Shown here: in pieces, positions 1 through 8,000 of the stretch | Layout of the letters: each line of letters begins with the position of its first letter | Numbering within the stretch: position 1 is the stretch's first letter | Assembly (NCBI GenBank): GCA_046303115.1 | Contig: JBKCGZ010000033.1 | Location: 1 to 20,870 of the forward strand | DNA from: CAINEC01 sp046303115 | GTDB lineage: Bacteria; Bacteroidota; Bacteroidia; AKYH767-A; OLB10 | Length of the DNA stretch: 20,870 nt | Direction of reading: 5' to 3' | Position numbers and translations under genes: made by a program | Notes under the pieces: generated by a model | What the model was told of the DNA's origin: nothing | Database searches by the model: none | Seen by the model: the letters and a program-made list of their open reading frames with translations, nothing else

Positions 1-402
1 TTAGCGCTCACTTCTAATGAAGGCGCAAATGATTTTCAAACTTCGATTGTTACTGAAGCAGGTCTGCCACTTTATGAAAAAGTGATGCGTTCAGTTCAGA
101 CATGGGGAAATGAAAATCAGTTAATGTTTGTAGTAGGTGCTACACGCGCAGAACAATTTGCACATGTGAGATCTATTGCTCCAGATTATTTTTTCCTGGT
201 TCCTGGTGTTGGTGCACAGGGTGGTGATTTGAAAGCTATTTCTAAAGTTGGATTTAACAAGTATTGTGGTTTATTAGTCAATTCATCAAGACAAATTATT
301 TATGCAAGTGGGCATGAAGATTTTGCAATTAAGGCAGGAGAGGAGGCAATGAAAGTACAGCAGGAGATGGAGTTGCTTTTGAGAGAAAATAATTTGATTT
401 AA
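1..402 (+). CDS. pyrF: orotidine-5'-phosphate decarboxylase, type 2 (3' part)
   Basis: Final step of UMP synthesis: decarboxylation of OMP to UMP in the cytoplasm. The reading frame is open from base 1, so the gene starts outside the window and only about 133 C-terminal residues are seen. Visible family features are the segment LALTSNEGANDFQ at the left edge, MFVVGATRAEQF, the phosphate-binding loop FLVPGVGAQGGDL and the closing LLVNSSRQIIYAS. This combination is typical of the longer (about 270 residue) type-2 PyrF of Bacteroidetes and actinobacteria. The catalytic Asp/Lys cluster should lie upstream of the window. The frame ends normally at TAA (400-402). No hairpin terminator is visible directly after it; the next sequence is the repeat region. 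An ATG at 82 is internal, not the start. Identification rests on recalled family motifs and I consider it secure. Confidence 0.93.
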   Translation, partial: LALTSNEGANDFQTSIVTEAGLPLYEKVMRSVQTWGNENQLMFVVGATRAEQFAHVRSIAPDYFFLVPGVGAQGGDLKAISKVGFNKYCGLLVNSSRQIIYASGHEDFAIKAGEEAMKVQQEMELLLRENNLI

Positions 403-442
403 TTTTTTTATTGCTGAATTCTTGATTGTGAATAATTAAACG

Positions 443-479
443 TTTGTAAATGACTATAAGCGTTTATCAACCGAATAAT
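443..479 (+). repeat. direct repeat copy 1 with dyad (operator-like)
   Basis: This copy differs from copy 3 at two of 37 positions. Its dyad arms are TAAATG (447-452) and CGTTTA (461-466). The one arm change weakens DNA symmetry but would still allow a G-U pair in RNA. It is followed by a TAnnTTTG box at 494-501. Confidence 0.85.
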
Positions 480-493
480 TAATTTGTGTTCAC

Positions 494-501
494 TATTTTT
501 G
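494..501 (+). promoter_or_regulatory. putative promoter -7 box after repeat copy 1
   Basis: TATTTTTG matches the Bacteroidetes -7 consensus TAnnTTTG exactly. The box begins 27 nt after the dyad. No good -33 TTG lies at the usual 19-21 nt distance, so transcription may depend on an activator bound to the repeat. The expected start (about 4 nt downstream) falls at the ATG of an 11-codon frame (505-540). Confidence 0.45.
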
Positions 502-506
502 CGTAT

Positions 507-528
507 GGGGCGGAGGAGTGGTGGCCCC
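507..528 (+). other. GC-rich hairpin after repeat copy 1
   Basis: GGGGC (507-511) can pair with GCCCC (524-528) around a 12-nt purine-rich loop. No T-tract follows directly, so it does not look like a terminator. It lies a few bases after the putative -7 box and would sit at the 5' end of any transcript. Confidence 0.5.
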
Positions 529-611
529 CTCGCGAAGTGAATATTATTTTTTTGATTTTAACTTTTATTTCGCGAACAATTACGTACGAATTATTCATAA
601 TTTCTTTTAAA

Positions 612-667
612 TTTATTTTAAACATTTGTAAACGACAATAAGCGTTTATCAGCCGAATAATAGTTTT
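612..667 (+). repeat. direct repeat copy 2 with dyad (operator-like)
   Basis: This copy matches copy 3 over 56 nt (812-867) with two mismatches, at an exact 200-bp offset. It has perfect arms TAAACG (629-634) and CGTTTA (643-648) around the spacer ACAATAAG. It is followed by a TAnnTTTG box at 676-683. Confidence 0.88.
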
Positions 668-675
668 CGAATGAA

Positions 676-683
676 TAGTTTTG
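676..683 (+). promoter_or_regulatory. putative promoter -7 box after repeat copy 2
   Basis: TAGTTTTG is an exact TAnnTTTG match, 27 nt after the dyad as in copy 1. It has no clear -33 element. The expected transcript start is around 687, at the foot of the GC-rich hairpin. Confidence 0.45.
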
Positions 684-684
684 T

Positions 685-712
685 CGTGGGGCGGGGCTGC
701 TGTCCCCCCATG
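685..712 (+). other. GC-rich hairpin after repeat copy 2
   Basis: CGTGGGG (685-691) pairs with CCCCATG (706-712), seven pairs including one G-T, around a 14-nt loop. It holds the same position relative to repeat and -7 box as the hairpin of copy 1. An alternative pairing of 693-696 with 704-707 is also possible. Confidence 0.5.
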
Positions 713-811
713 GTGTTGGGAGTGGTTTTGATTTTCATTTTGTGTCAAAACAACGAATTGGATATTTAGACCACGAACAAACTAGCCAAAGGGCTCATTT
801 TATTTGATTGT

Positions 812-867
812 TTTATTTTAAACATTTGTAAACGACAATAAGCGTTTATCAACCGAATAATACTTTT
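812..867 (+). repeat. direct repeat copy 3 with dyad (operator-like)
   Basis: It has the same perfect dyad as copy 2 (829-834 and 843-848). The repeat lies about 35-90 bp upstream of the helix-hairpin-helix start codon, followed by a TAnnTTTG box at 877-884. This placement makes a promoter-proximal regulator site the simplest reading. Confidence 0.88.
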
Positions 868-876
868 AGTGCATGG

Positions 877-884
877 TAATTTTG
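877..884 (+). promoter_or_regulatory. putative promoter of the HhH / acyl-CoA dehydrogenase unit
   Basis: TAATTTTG is an exact TAnnTTTG match, 28 nt after the dyad of copy 3 and 16 nt before the ATG at 901. It would give a leader of only about a dozen bases, with no Shine-Dalgarno sequence. Confidence 0.5.
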
Positions 885-900
885 TCCAAAAATTACTTGT

Positions 901-1797
901 ATGCGATTAAATAAATGGAAATACCTTTTCAAAGCCTACTTTACATACACTGTTAAAGAGCAAAGGGCTATTATAGTTTTGATGATTTTAATTTCGTTTT
1001 TACAATTAGTATTAGTCGCCTTGCATTGGATTCCTGTAAATGGAAAATCGCGAAATGATTTAGTAACTCAAGCAACCACCTCCAATAATACCTTGTCATT
1101 AGAACCGCAGTTAAAAATCAAAACTGAGACTAAATCTAAATCATCATCCATCAAATTATTTTCTTTTAATCCCAATACAAATACAATTAACGATTGGATA
1201 AACCTTGGTCTAACAGAAAAGCAAGGACAATCGATTTTAAAATACATCAGTAAGGGCGGATCGTTTAAAGTAAAAAACGACATGAAGAAAATGCATGTTG
1301 TAAAGCCTGAGTTATTTCGGCAATGGTGGGATTATATCCAATTACCCGATAGTTTAACAGCCTCAAAAGAAAAGTATTTTGAACCTGATCATAAGTCTAT
1401 GAATACTCAAAAAGTAAATATCAATATCGCATCCATCGATGATTTGGATAAGCTCCCTTTGATTGGAGAAGGGAGAGCAAAGGCAATTATTTCCTATCGC
1501 GACAGGTTAGGTGGGTTTATTTTAATTGATCAGTTGTTGGATTTGAAGTCTATTCCGGACTCTGTTTTTTTATCTATTAAGGATCGAATTTATACAGACG
1601 GAAAAATTTATAAGTCCCTAAACATTAACGCGGATAGCTTGTTTCATCCATATCTACCTAAATCGTTCGCTAAAATGATTGTTAGTTATCGACAACAGCA
1701 TGGAAATTATCAACGAATTGAAGACTTACGCATTTTGCCCTTGTATGATGACAAAATCATGCGTAAAATTGCACCTTATTTAATAGTAAAGCCTTAA
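901..1797 (+). CDS. membrane-anchored ComEA-like helix-hairpin-helix protein
   Basis: Likely a DNA-binding protein of the ComEA type, anchored in the inner membrane. A basic N-terminus (residues 1-22) precedes one hydrophobic segment (about 23-43), which would place the rest in the periplasm. After a Ser/Thr/Lys-rich linker come three helix-hairpin-helix units: about 87-148 (divergent), 171-231 (clearest, VNINIASIDDLDKLPLIGEG then RAKAIISYR) and 239-296. Known ComEA proteins carry incoming DNA during natural transformation. Bacteroidetes carry many such proteins without proven roles, and no other competence gene is visible here, so an uptake role is only inference. At 298 residues it is longer than classic ComEA, because of the linker and extra HhH unit. 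The ATG at 901 fits the putative -7 box 16 nt upstream. The acyl-CoA dehydrogenase starts 3 nt after its stop, so the two are probably co-transcribed. Confidence 0.85.
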   Translation: MRLNKWKYLFKAYFTYTVKEQRAIIVLMILISFLQLVLVALHWIPVNGKSRNDLVTQATTSNNTLSLEPQLKIKTETKSKSSSIKLFSFNPNTNTINDWINLGLTEKQGQSILKYISKGGSFKVKNDMKKMHVVKPELFRQWWDYIQLPDSLTASKEKYFEPDHKSMNTQKVNINIASIDDLDKLPLIGEGRAKAIISYRDRLGGFILIDQLLDLKSIPDSVFLSIKDRIYTDGKIYKSLNINADSLFHPYLPKSFAKMIVSYRQQHGNYQRIEDLRILPLYDDKIMRKIAPYLIVKP

Positions 1798-1800
1798 GCA

Positions 1801-2943
1801 ATGGATTTTAAGTCAACAGAAAACCAGGAAATGATTGCGCAAACTGTGCGTGATTTTGCAGAAAAGAATATTCGTCCTTATCTAATGGACTGGGATGAGT
1901 CACAAACTTTTCCAATTGAAGTATTTAAAAAACTTGGTGAATTAGGTCTGATGGGAGTACTTGTTCCTGAAGAATATGGTGGAGCAGGACTTGGCTATTT
2001 CGAATATGTGACAGCAATTCAGGAATTAGCGCGTGTTTGTGGTTCTGTAGGATTATCGATGGCTGCTCATAATTCACTTTGTACTGGACATATTTTAACT
2101 TTCGGAAACGAAGAGCAAAAGAAGAAATACCTACCCAAATTAGCTACTGCTGAACATATTGGTGCTTGGGGATTGACAGAAGCCAATACTGGTTCTGATG
2201 CAATGCGTATGCGTTGTGTTGCAAAGCAAGATGGAGAGTATTGGGTAATTAATGGAGCTAAAAACTGGATTACTCATGGTATCTCAGGTGATGTAGCTGT
2301 TGTATTAGCTCGTACAGGTGAGTTGTTAGATTCAAACGGAATTACTGCATTTGTAGTTGAGCGTGGGACACCAGGATTTAAAGCTGGAAAGAAAGAAAAT
2401 AAATTAGGGATGCGTGCTTCAGAAACAGCAGAGATGATTTTCGAAGATTGTCGTGTTCATCAAAGTCAGGTTTTAGGAAAGGTTGGTGATGGCTTTAAAC
2501 AAGCAATGAAAATTTTAGATGGCGGACGTATTTCAATTGCTGCGTTGAGTTTGGGAATTGCAAAAGGTGCTTTCGATGCATCTGTTAAATATTCTCAGGA
2601 GCGTCAACAATTTGGACAGCCGATTTCAAATTTTCAAGGTATATCATTTAAGTTGGCCGATATGGCAACGCAAATTGAAGCAGCAGAATTATTAACGCTT
2701 CAGGCAGCTGATTTAAAAAATCGTGGTGAAAAAATGACGAAGCAATCTGCATTTGCTAAGTATTATGCAAGTGAAGTAGCTGTTAGATGTTCAACAGAAG
2801 CAGTTCAGATATTTGGAGGTTACGGTTATACGAAAGATTTCCCTGTAGAAAAGTTCTATCGTGATTCGAAGTTGTGTACGATAGGTGAGGGGACATCTGA
2901 AATTCAAAAGCTGGTTATCGCAAGAAATATTTTGTCAGCATAA
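1801..2943 (+). CDS. acyl-CoA dehydrogenase
   Basis: FAD-dependent alpha,beta-dehydrogenation of acyl-CoA (fatty-acid or branched-chain amino-acid breakdown), cytoplasmic, passing electrons to electron-transfer flavoprotein. The 380-residue length is normal for short-chain/butyryl-type members. Visible features are an all-helical N-terminal domain (about 1-115), the flavin/substrate segment GAWGLTEANTGSD (121-133) with NGAKNWITHG (151-160) in the beta domain, and a C-terminal helical domain ending in FGGYGYTKDFPVEKFYRD and IGEGTSEIQ. The Glu in IGEGTSEIQ (residue 363) is at the position of the catalytic base of short-chain members, as in butyryl-CoA dehydrogenase. The exact substrate cannot be assigned; butyryl-, isovaleryl- and 2-methylbutyryl-CoA are all possible. 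It begins 3 nt after the HhH gene, with no functional link obvious, and is followed by a strong terminator. Confidence 0.95.
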   Translation: MDFKSTENQEMIAQTVRDFAEKNIRPYLMDWDESQTFPIEVFKKLGELGLMGVLVPEEYGGAGLGYFEYVTAIQELARVCGSVGLSMAAHNSLCTGHILTFGNEEQKKKYLPKLATAEHIGAWGLTEANTGSDAMRMRCVAKQDGEYWVINGAKNWITHGISGDVAVVLARTGELLDSNGITAFVVERGTPGFKAGKKENKLGMRASETAEMIFEDCRVHQSQVLGKVGDGFKQAMKILDGGRISIAALSLGIAKGAFDASVKYSQERQQFGQPISNFQGISFKLADMATQIEAAELLTLQAADLKNRGEKMTKQSAFAKYYASEVAVRCSTEAVQIFGGYGYTKDFPVEKFYRDSKLCTIGEGTSEIQKLVIARNILSA

Positions 2944-2966
2944 AAAGTATTAAACTAAATACAGGA

Positions 2967-2994
2967 AGGCGTATCATTCGATGCGCCTTTTTTT
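2967..2994 (+). terminator. intrinsic terminator of the acyl-CoA dehydrogenase unit
   Basis: A 9-bp stem AGGCGTATC (2967-2975) with GATGCGCCT (2980-2988), one wobble pair and a four-base loop, is followed by a run of seven T. The T-run overlaps the stop codon of the convergent small gene (2993-2995). Confidence 0.9.
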
Positions 2995-3238
2995 ATATCC
3001 AAAAAATAAATGTGATGATCATCACTAAAAATCCAGTAAGCGTTATTAGTGTAATCATGCAGCCACTACCTACTGTTGTGCGGTTGTAGATTCGATTGTA
3101 AGCGGCTTTCTTCGGATTGGTCAGCCATCCCCAACCACGAGGTGCTTTTAATCCTAAACTATGTCGTATATACCGCTTCACAGATGTGCGTGCCGCGATA
3201 CGTTTCTTGATACTAGGAATGCGAATACCAAATTTCAT
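2993..3238 (-). CDS. small protein of unknown function with C-terminal membrane segment
   Basis: An 81-residue protein. I do not know its function, although its KAPRGWGWLTNPKKAAYNRIYNR-like core (about residues 31-54, described here rather than fully quoted) resembles small uncharacterised proteins I recall from Bacteroidetes and Firmicutes. The first 50 residues are strongly basic (many Arg/Lys, consistent with nucleic-acid or phospholipid contact). A Gly/Cys turn (VGSGC) leads to one hydrophobic helix at about 59-80, so a tail-anchored topology with a cytoplasmic basic domain is plausible. It stands alone: the operon upstream on the same strand ends in a terminator at 3260-3291, leaving only about 20 bp for a promoter, and I see no TAnnTTTG match there. 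It may therefore depend on read-through. The overlapping frame on the other strand has no such composition and is rejected. Confidence 0.65.
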   Translation of the reverse strand: MKFGIRIPSIKKRIAARTSVKRYIRHSLGLKAPRGWGWLTNPKKAAYNRIYNRTTVGSGCMITLITLTGFLVMIITFIFWI

Positions 3239-3259
3239 ATTGAAAAGAATTTATATAAA

Positions 3260-3291
3260 AATAAAAAAAGTCCTGTAATACTACAGGACTT
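3260..3291 (-). terminator. intrinsic terminator of the TPR / barrel operon
   Basis: On the minus strand, a perfect 10-bp stem (3282-3291 pairing with 3268-3277, AAGTCCTGTA and its complement) with a four-base loop is followed by a T-rich run. It lies 20 bp past the stop of the barrel gene. Confidence 0.92.
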
Positions 3292-3311
3292 CCTTAATGA
3301 TTTGGGTTTTA

Positions 3312-5054
3312 TTAGAAGGAATAGGATAAACCTGCCATTCCAATGAATCGATAGTTTGGATAGTTATAATATCTGAAGTAACGATTAAATCCAATATTAT
3401 TTAAACTGATAAATACAGAAAGCAATTTCGTATAACGATAGTCAACAGTTAAGTTGGCATCCACATATCCTTTTAATTTTATTTCTTTCATTACGAGCGT
3501 ACGCGTTGCATTGGTGCTGTCGATACTATATTCCAACGCATTCGATTCTCCTACATAAAAGATATCCGCTTTTGCAAATATTTTTTCTGCTATTGCATAT
3601 GATCCATGTAAGCCTGCTCTTATAGCTGGAATATAAAGTGGCTTACTTAATTTATCAGTTTTATAGTTGTTGTATTCAATGCTAATTCCTGCAGCAGTTT
3701 TCTCCGCGAATTTATATTCCAATGCTCCTGATGCTTTGATGTATTTAGCCTTGTCATAAACTACATTAAATGTTGTAGGGAAAGATCGTAATTCACCCGT
3801 ACTCACCGTATCTACATTGTTATAAAAGAAAGGCATGTTTGATAAGTCAGAGTAAGAAGCGGATGCTGTTAATATTAAATTATGCTCTAACTTGATTTTT
3901 GTTCCAGCTTCAAACATGATTTTGTTGTTTGTGTTTTGAAGAAATATACTCTTGCCAAAAAATGGGTTTTGATTTCCTAATGAGCGAAGGTCATTTCGTT
4001 GTAAGTCGCCACTCACTTTACAATACACCGAGAATGTTTCAGGAATTAGTTGATAAGAGCCTACTAAATAAGGGTAAATTCTAAACGCACCTATTCCGTT
4101 TTCCGTTTCTCCTACCAAATTAGCTCCTACAGATAGTGAAGATAAATTCTTTTTGATATTTACACGAGGCATGATGCGTAAGATGTTCCTTGTGAACTCA
4201 AGGGTGTCGGAATTGTATTTTCCTGCATCGTATGATACATCTAATGTAGCATTACCTTTACTAACTGTTTTTTCTGCACCTGCTTTTATGGTAATATTAT
4301 TTTCTGACGATTGATAGTTATCAGAAAAAGTATAAAACGCTGCACCACCATTGAATGCTATACCATCATCGTTTTTCTTTTTTGTTTGAATTCCGAATGC
4401 AGCATTAACATCTTGTAAAACATGTTTCGTTTCTGCTTTAGAAAATAAATCAGGGGCTTTATATCCATAATAATGCACAAGATCTCTCTTAAATCCTACA
4501 TCTGCATTTAAAGTAATTTTATCGAAATAACGTATACCCGTTGCGTTTAGTGCGTCGTGGTTATTAGAAGGGTTTCCATAATCTGTGATTCCTCCTGTAC
4601 TTGATAAATGGTTGTAGCGAATACCTGCATTAAATTCTTTAGAGCGTAAGGAGTTAAAGTAAAGATCTACCATTGGTAAGTTCTCTAGTCCGTATCCCGC
4701 TTTGATAAATCCTTTGTATAATTTTTTAATGTTATCGTCCTTGATTTTAACTGGCTTGATAGGCGACAAATTATAATTCGAATTCATCGGCTTAGGCTCT
4801 ATAGCATAAGTCAATGACGGTGGATTAAATATCGATGTATCACCTACTGGCGTGATGTTAATTTTAAATGCATCGTTTAGTACTGGTGTGTACTCCTTGT
4901 AAACGTTGATGTCTTCGTTGCCTAAATTTTTAACTCCACCTTTAGTGCTATCTACAACAGTTTGAGCATTTGTTGTTATCGCCCCTAACGAGATTACAAA
5001 TGCAGTCAAGATGCTTCGCAATGATATTTTATATGTTGAATTTATCATAATCAT
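3312..5054 (-). CDS. outer-membrane beta-barrel protein (TonB-receptor/porin-like, no plug seen)
   Basis: A 580-residue protein with an N-terminal signal peptide (hydrophobic core SILTAFVISLGAITT, cleavage probably near NAQT, about residue 31). A periplasmic-looking segment of about 80 residues rich in Pro/Asn/Lys follows (VYKEYTPVLNDAFKINITP). From about residue 115 to the end there are alternating amphipathic strands typical of a beta-barrel, closing on FIGMAGLSYSF with C-terminal Phe, the usual outer-membrane assembly signal. I see no TonB plug domain and no carboxypeptidase-like domain, so although similar Bacteroidetes proteins are often labelled TonB-dependent receptors, it may be a porin or exporter barrel. 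It lies 17 bp downstream of the large TPR gene on the same strand, with no terminator between, so the pair is almost certainly one operon. Substrate unknown. Confidence 0.75.
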   Translation of the reverse strand: MIMINSTYKISLRSILTAFVISLGAITTNAQTVVDSTKGGVKNLGNEDINVYKEYTPVLNDAFKINITPVGDTSIFNPPSLTYAIEPKPMNSNYNLSPIKPVKIKDDNIKKLYKGFIKAGYGLENLPMVDLYFNSLRSKEFNAGIRYNHLSSTGGITDYGNPSNNHDALNATGIRYFDKITLNADVGFKRDLVHYYGYKAPDLFSKAETKHVLQDVNAAFGIQTKKKNDDGIAFNGGAAFYTFSDNYQSSENNITIKAGAEKTVSKGNATLDVSYDAGKYNSDTLEFTRNILRIMPRVNIKKNLSSLSVGANLVGETENGIGAFRIYPYLVGSYQLIPETFSVYCKVSGDLQRNDLRSLGNQNPFFGKSIFLQNTNNKIMFEAGTKIKLEHNLILTASASYSDLSNMPFFYNNVDTVSTGELRSFPTTFNVVYDKAKYIKASGALEYKFAEKTAAGISIEYNNYKTDKLSKPLYIPAIRAGLHGSYAIAEKIFAKADIFYVGESNALEYSIDSTNATRTLVMKEIKLKGYVDANLTVDYRYTKLLSVFISLNNIGFNRYFRYYNYPNYRFIGMAGLSYSF

Positions 5055-5071
5055 TTTATTTGAAAAGAATT

Positions 5072-8000
5072 TTATTTCGAGTTGTTAAGATCAGTTTCTT
5101 GTTCTTTCGGTTCTTCTGGCTTAAGCAAATCTTTTTCAACCGTTGCGTCTAATTCATTGAATCGTGCAGTAGCTAATGCTTTTATATCTTCTGGATCAGA
5201 AGGGTCTACTTCAAAATTGTCAATTAAACTTTGTAATGTTTGCTTTGCTTGAAATGTGTCTTTTAACGCTACGTAATTATCCGCAAGTAAAATAAACGAC
5301 TTCCCAATCCAATAGTCATAAGATGGTACTTCGTTGATGATTTCGAAGCACTTGTTCTGAGATGTTTTGAAATTATTTTGTTTGTATTCAATCAAGGCAA
5401 GATTGTAACGCGATTCTGCTCCAACTGCACTACTTTGCTTTGCCGTTGCTTGAAACTCTTTTTTAGCAGTAGCAAAATCATCCGTAAGTAACGCACATCT
5501 TCCATTTGTTAAATGAGCTTCAGCGGTAATTTCATTCGATACTTTATCAGCAGATAATAGTTTTTGAGCGTATAAAAGCGACTGATCATATTGCTTGTTC
5601 TTGAAATAGCATCGCATCAATCCTGTTTGTGCATAAATAATATTATCTCTTAAATCGGCAGTCTGCTCTAATTTTGCGTAATGAGGAATAGCACGATCAT
5701 AAGCTTTGTTTTTATAATTGATGTTCCCTGCTTTTAACAATGATTTTTCAGAAAAAATATTTTTAGGTTGAGCCACGATTGCTTCATAACCAATTAATGC
5801 ATCTTCAAATTTATTTGAACGGTAATCGCACTCAGCAATGTAGAAGGTAGCATTAAGTTTAAATATTCCATTCTCAAATTGATCTAAATATTTTTTGAAA
5901 GAGATTTTGGCATCATCAAATTTCTGACTTAAATATTGCTGTTCTGCAGCTTCAAATGTAATCGAGTCTTGTGCACCTTCGCTAATGCTTACATTCGAAA
6001 CTGTTTTTGCATAATCAAAATATTTATCAGGAGTTCCATTAGAAATATAAATACTCTTTATAGTTGCTAATGCTTCTGCTGCTTCTGGCGATCCAGGATA
6101 ATTGCTTACTACTTTTTTGAAAATGGTTAGTGCTTCATCATCTTCATTACTGTTGAAGTGTATCAATCCTACATTCAGTTGCGCCTTCTTTGCATAAACG
6201 CTATTCGGGAATTCACTTAATAAATCATTGAATAGTTTTTTTGCTTCTGCTGAATTTCCTAATGACAATTGTGCTTTACCTTTTTCGAATAAACCATCCG
6301 CTTTGAATTTAGATTTAGGATACTGTGTAAGCAACGTATTCATTGTATTAGTTTTTCCATCTACATCACCTAATAAACCTTGTAATATTCCTTTTTGAAA
6401 TAAGGCATAATCACTTGATGCCGCACGGTTATCAATTGCTTCTTGATAATAAGGTAGAGCAGTCTCAAATTGTCTTGTTACATAAAAGCAATCTCCTGTT
6501 CTTAAAAGACAATCGTCGTAACTTGTTTTTGAAACTTCACCTTTCTTAGCAAGGTATTTTCTGAACCAGGTAGCTGCTTCGTTGTATTCAATATTTTTAA
6601 AATAAGAATATCCTAAATTGTAATGCGCTAATTCGTAAAAGTCAGTGTTAACGGATGCTGGATTAAAAATGAAAATACGATATTGTTTAACCGCTGCATC
6701 GAATTTGTTTTGCTTGTATAAAGCTTCTGCTTTCCAATACATTGCAAGCGCTCTTAAATTTTGATTGATATCGTTCACAATCGCTTTTTCAAACATTGAA
6801 ATAGCATTATCAAGATAACCATCATTAAATAATTCAACACCTCTGTAATAAGCTACTTTTTGATAAGCTTCTTTTGATCGATTCGTTTTAACTTTAATAT
6901 TGTCAAGTGCTGTTAATGCGTCTTTGTAATTTCTAGTATTTAAGTATAGCACTGCAATTAACTCATTCGACTCATCAGCGTATTTAGAATTTGGATAGTT
7001 AACTAAAAAGTTTCTGAAGGCATTTAAAGCTACCGGTTGGAATCCTAGTTCATACGAAAGTTTGGCGTAATTAAATTGGGATGATTCACTAATGGTAGGG
7101 TCGAAAGAATTTTTACCTGCAAATTGAAATGCATTTCTTGCTGCTTGTTTGTTCTTCGCTTTCAAATAACAATCTGCTAAGTGGTAATACGCATTCTGAC
7201 CTAATGAATCATTCACCTCTGTTACCTTTTCGAAATTTGCAGCGGCAGTTTTATAATCGCCATTTCTGTACTCACAATAAGCTATAGAGTAACGATCATC
7301 ACGATTGATTGCTGGTACTGACGATTGATAAACATCGAAATATATTAATGCGTTTTTATAATCGTTTAAGCGGTAATACGACTCCGCGATGATACGATTG
7401 ATTTCAGATGCATTTTGTGGATTTGATTTTTTCAAAATATCAGATCCGTATTTTATAACATCATTGTACTTTTCTTGTTCGAAATACATCTGAGTAATGT
7501 AGTATGGAACAAGTGGTCCAAACGTAGCTGAAGAGTCTAACTTCTTGAAGTACTCTAACGCTGTATTGAAATTGTTTTGAGTGTATGCAATATGTCCGTA
7601 GTAGTACTGTGCTGCCGTTTGATATTTTGATTGTACTTCGAGGATTTCATGAAAATTCTTAGACGCTTTTTCCTGATCATTTTTAGAGAAATAGCAATAG
7701 CCGGTTTTGAAATAATACTCTGCTACTTCATCACCTGTTAAATAATAAACATCAGCTTTTTCTAATGCTGCTAACGCCTTTCCATATTGCTTCGTGCGAT
7801 AATGCATACGTCCAAGATAAAACCATGCAAGTGGTGCTTTCGTGCTTTCAGGATATTTTTCAATGAATGATTGAAGCTTAGATTCCGCATCAGGATTGAA
7901 AAGTTCAAAGGAAGAGACTGCAGAGTAATAAGCTGCATTGATTTTGCAAGTTAATGTCCCCTTCGGAGCTGCTGAATAAGTATCAAAAAGATCGATGGCT

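Larger units (their letters stand above)
403..900. other. 498-bp intergenic region with a triplicated regulatory-looking cassette
   Basis: No convincing long gene is present between pyrF and the helix-hairpin-helix gene. The stretch holds three direct copies of a 37-nt block (443-479, 625-661, 825-861). Each contains a TAAACG-N8-CGTTTA dyad and is followed 14-15 nt later by a perfect TAnnTTTG box. Copies 1 and 2 are then followed at once by a G-tract/C-tract hairpin that is far more GC-rich than its surroundings. Copy 3 instead runs into the start codon at 901. The sequence between units is AT-rich with only loose similarity (for example TTTGATTTT after each hairpin). A weak hairpin AGCC-N4-GGCT lies at 784-795. 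Confidence 0.8.

Noticed and set aside
479..748. 89-codon minus-strand open frame in the repeat region
   Set aside because: It runs through both GC hairpins and two dyad repeats. The composition looks like translated repeats, with no recognisable family and no promoter.
784..795. Possible terminator AGCC-N4-GGCT before repeat copy 3
   Set aside because: The stem is only four pairs and the following sequence is not a clean T-run; too weak to call.
443..861. CRISPR-like array (three direct repeats with internal dyad)
   Set aside because: Only three copies, with 145-163 bp between them, unlike uniform 30-40 bp spacers. No cas genes are nearby, and each copy is tied to a promoter-like box.
403..900. 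Known riboswitch or insertion-sequence remnant
   Set aside because: No riboswitch consensus I recognise, no terminal inverted repeats, no transposase fragment and no target-site duplication.
3161..3346. 61-codon plus-strand frame
   Set aside because: It overlaps the more convincing minus-strand small gene, the terminator hairpin and the end of the barrel gene.
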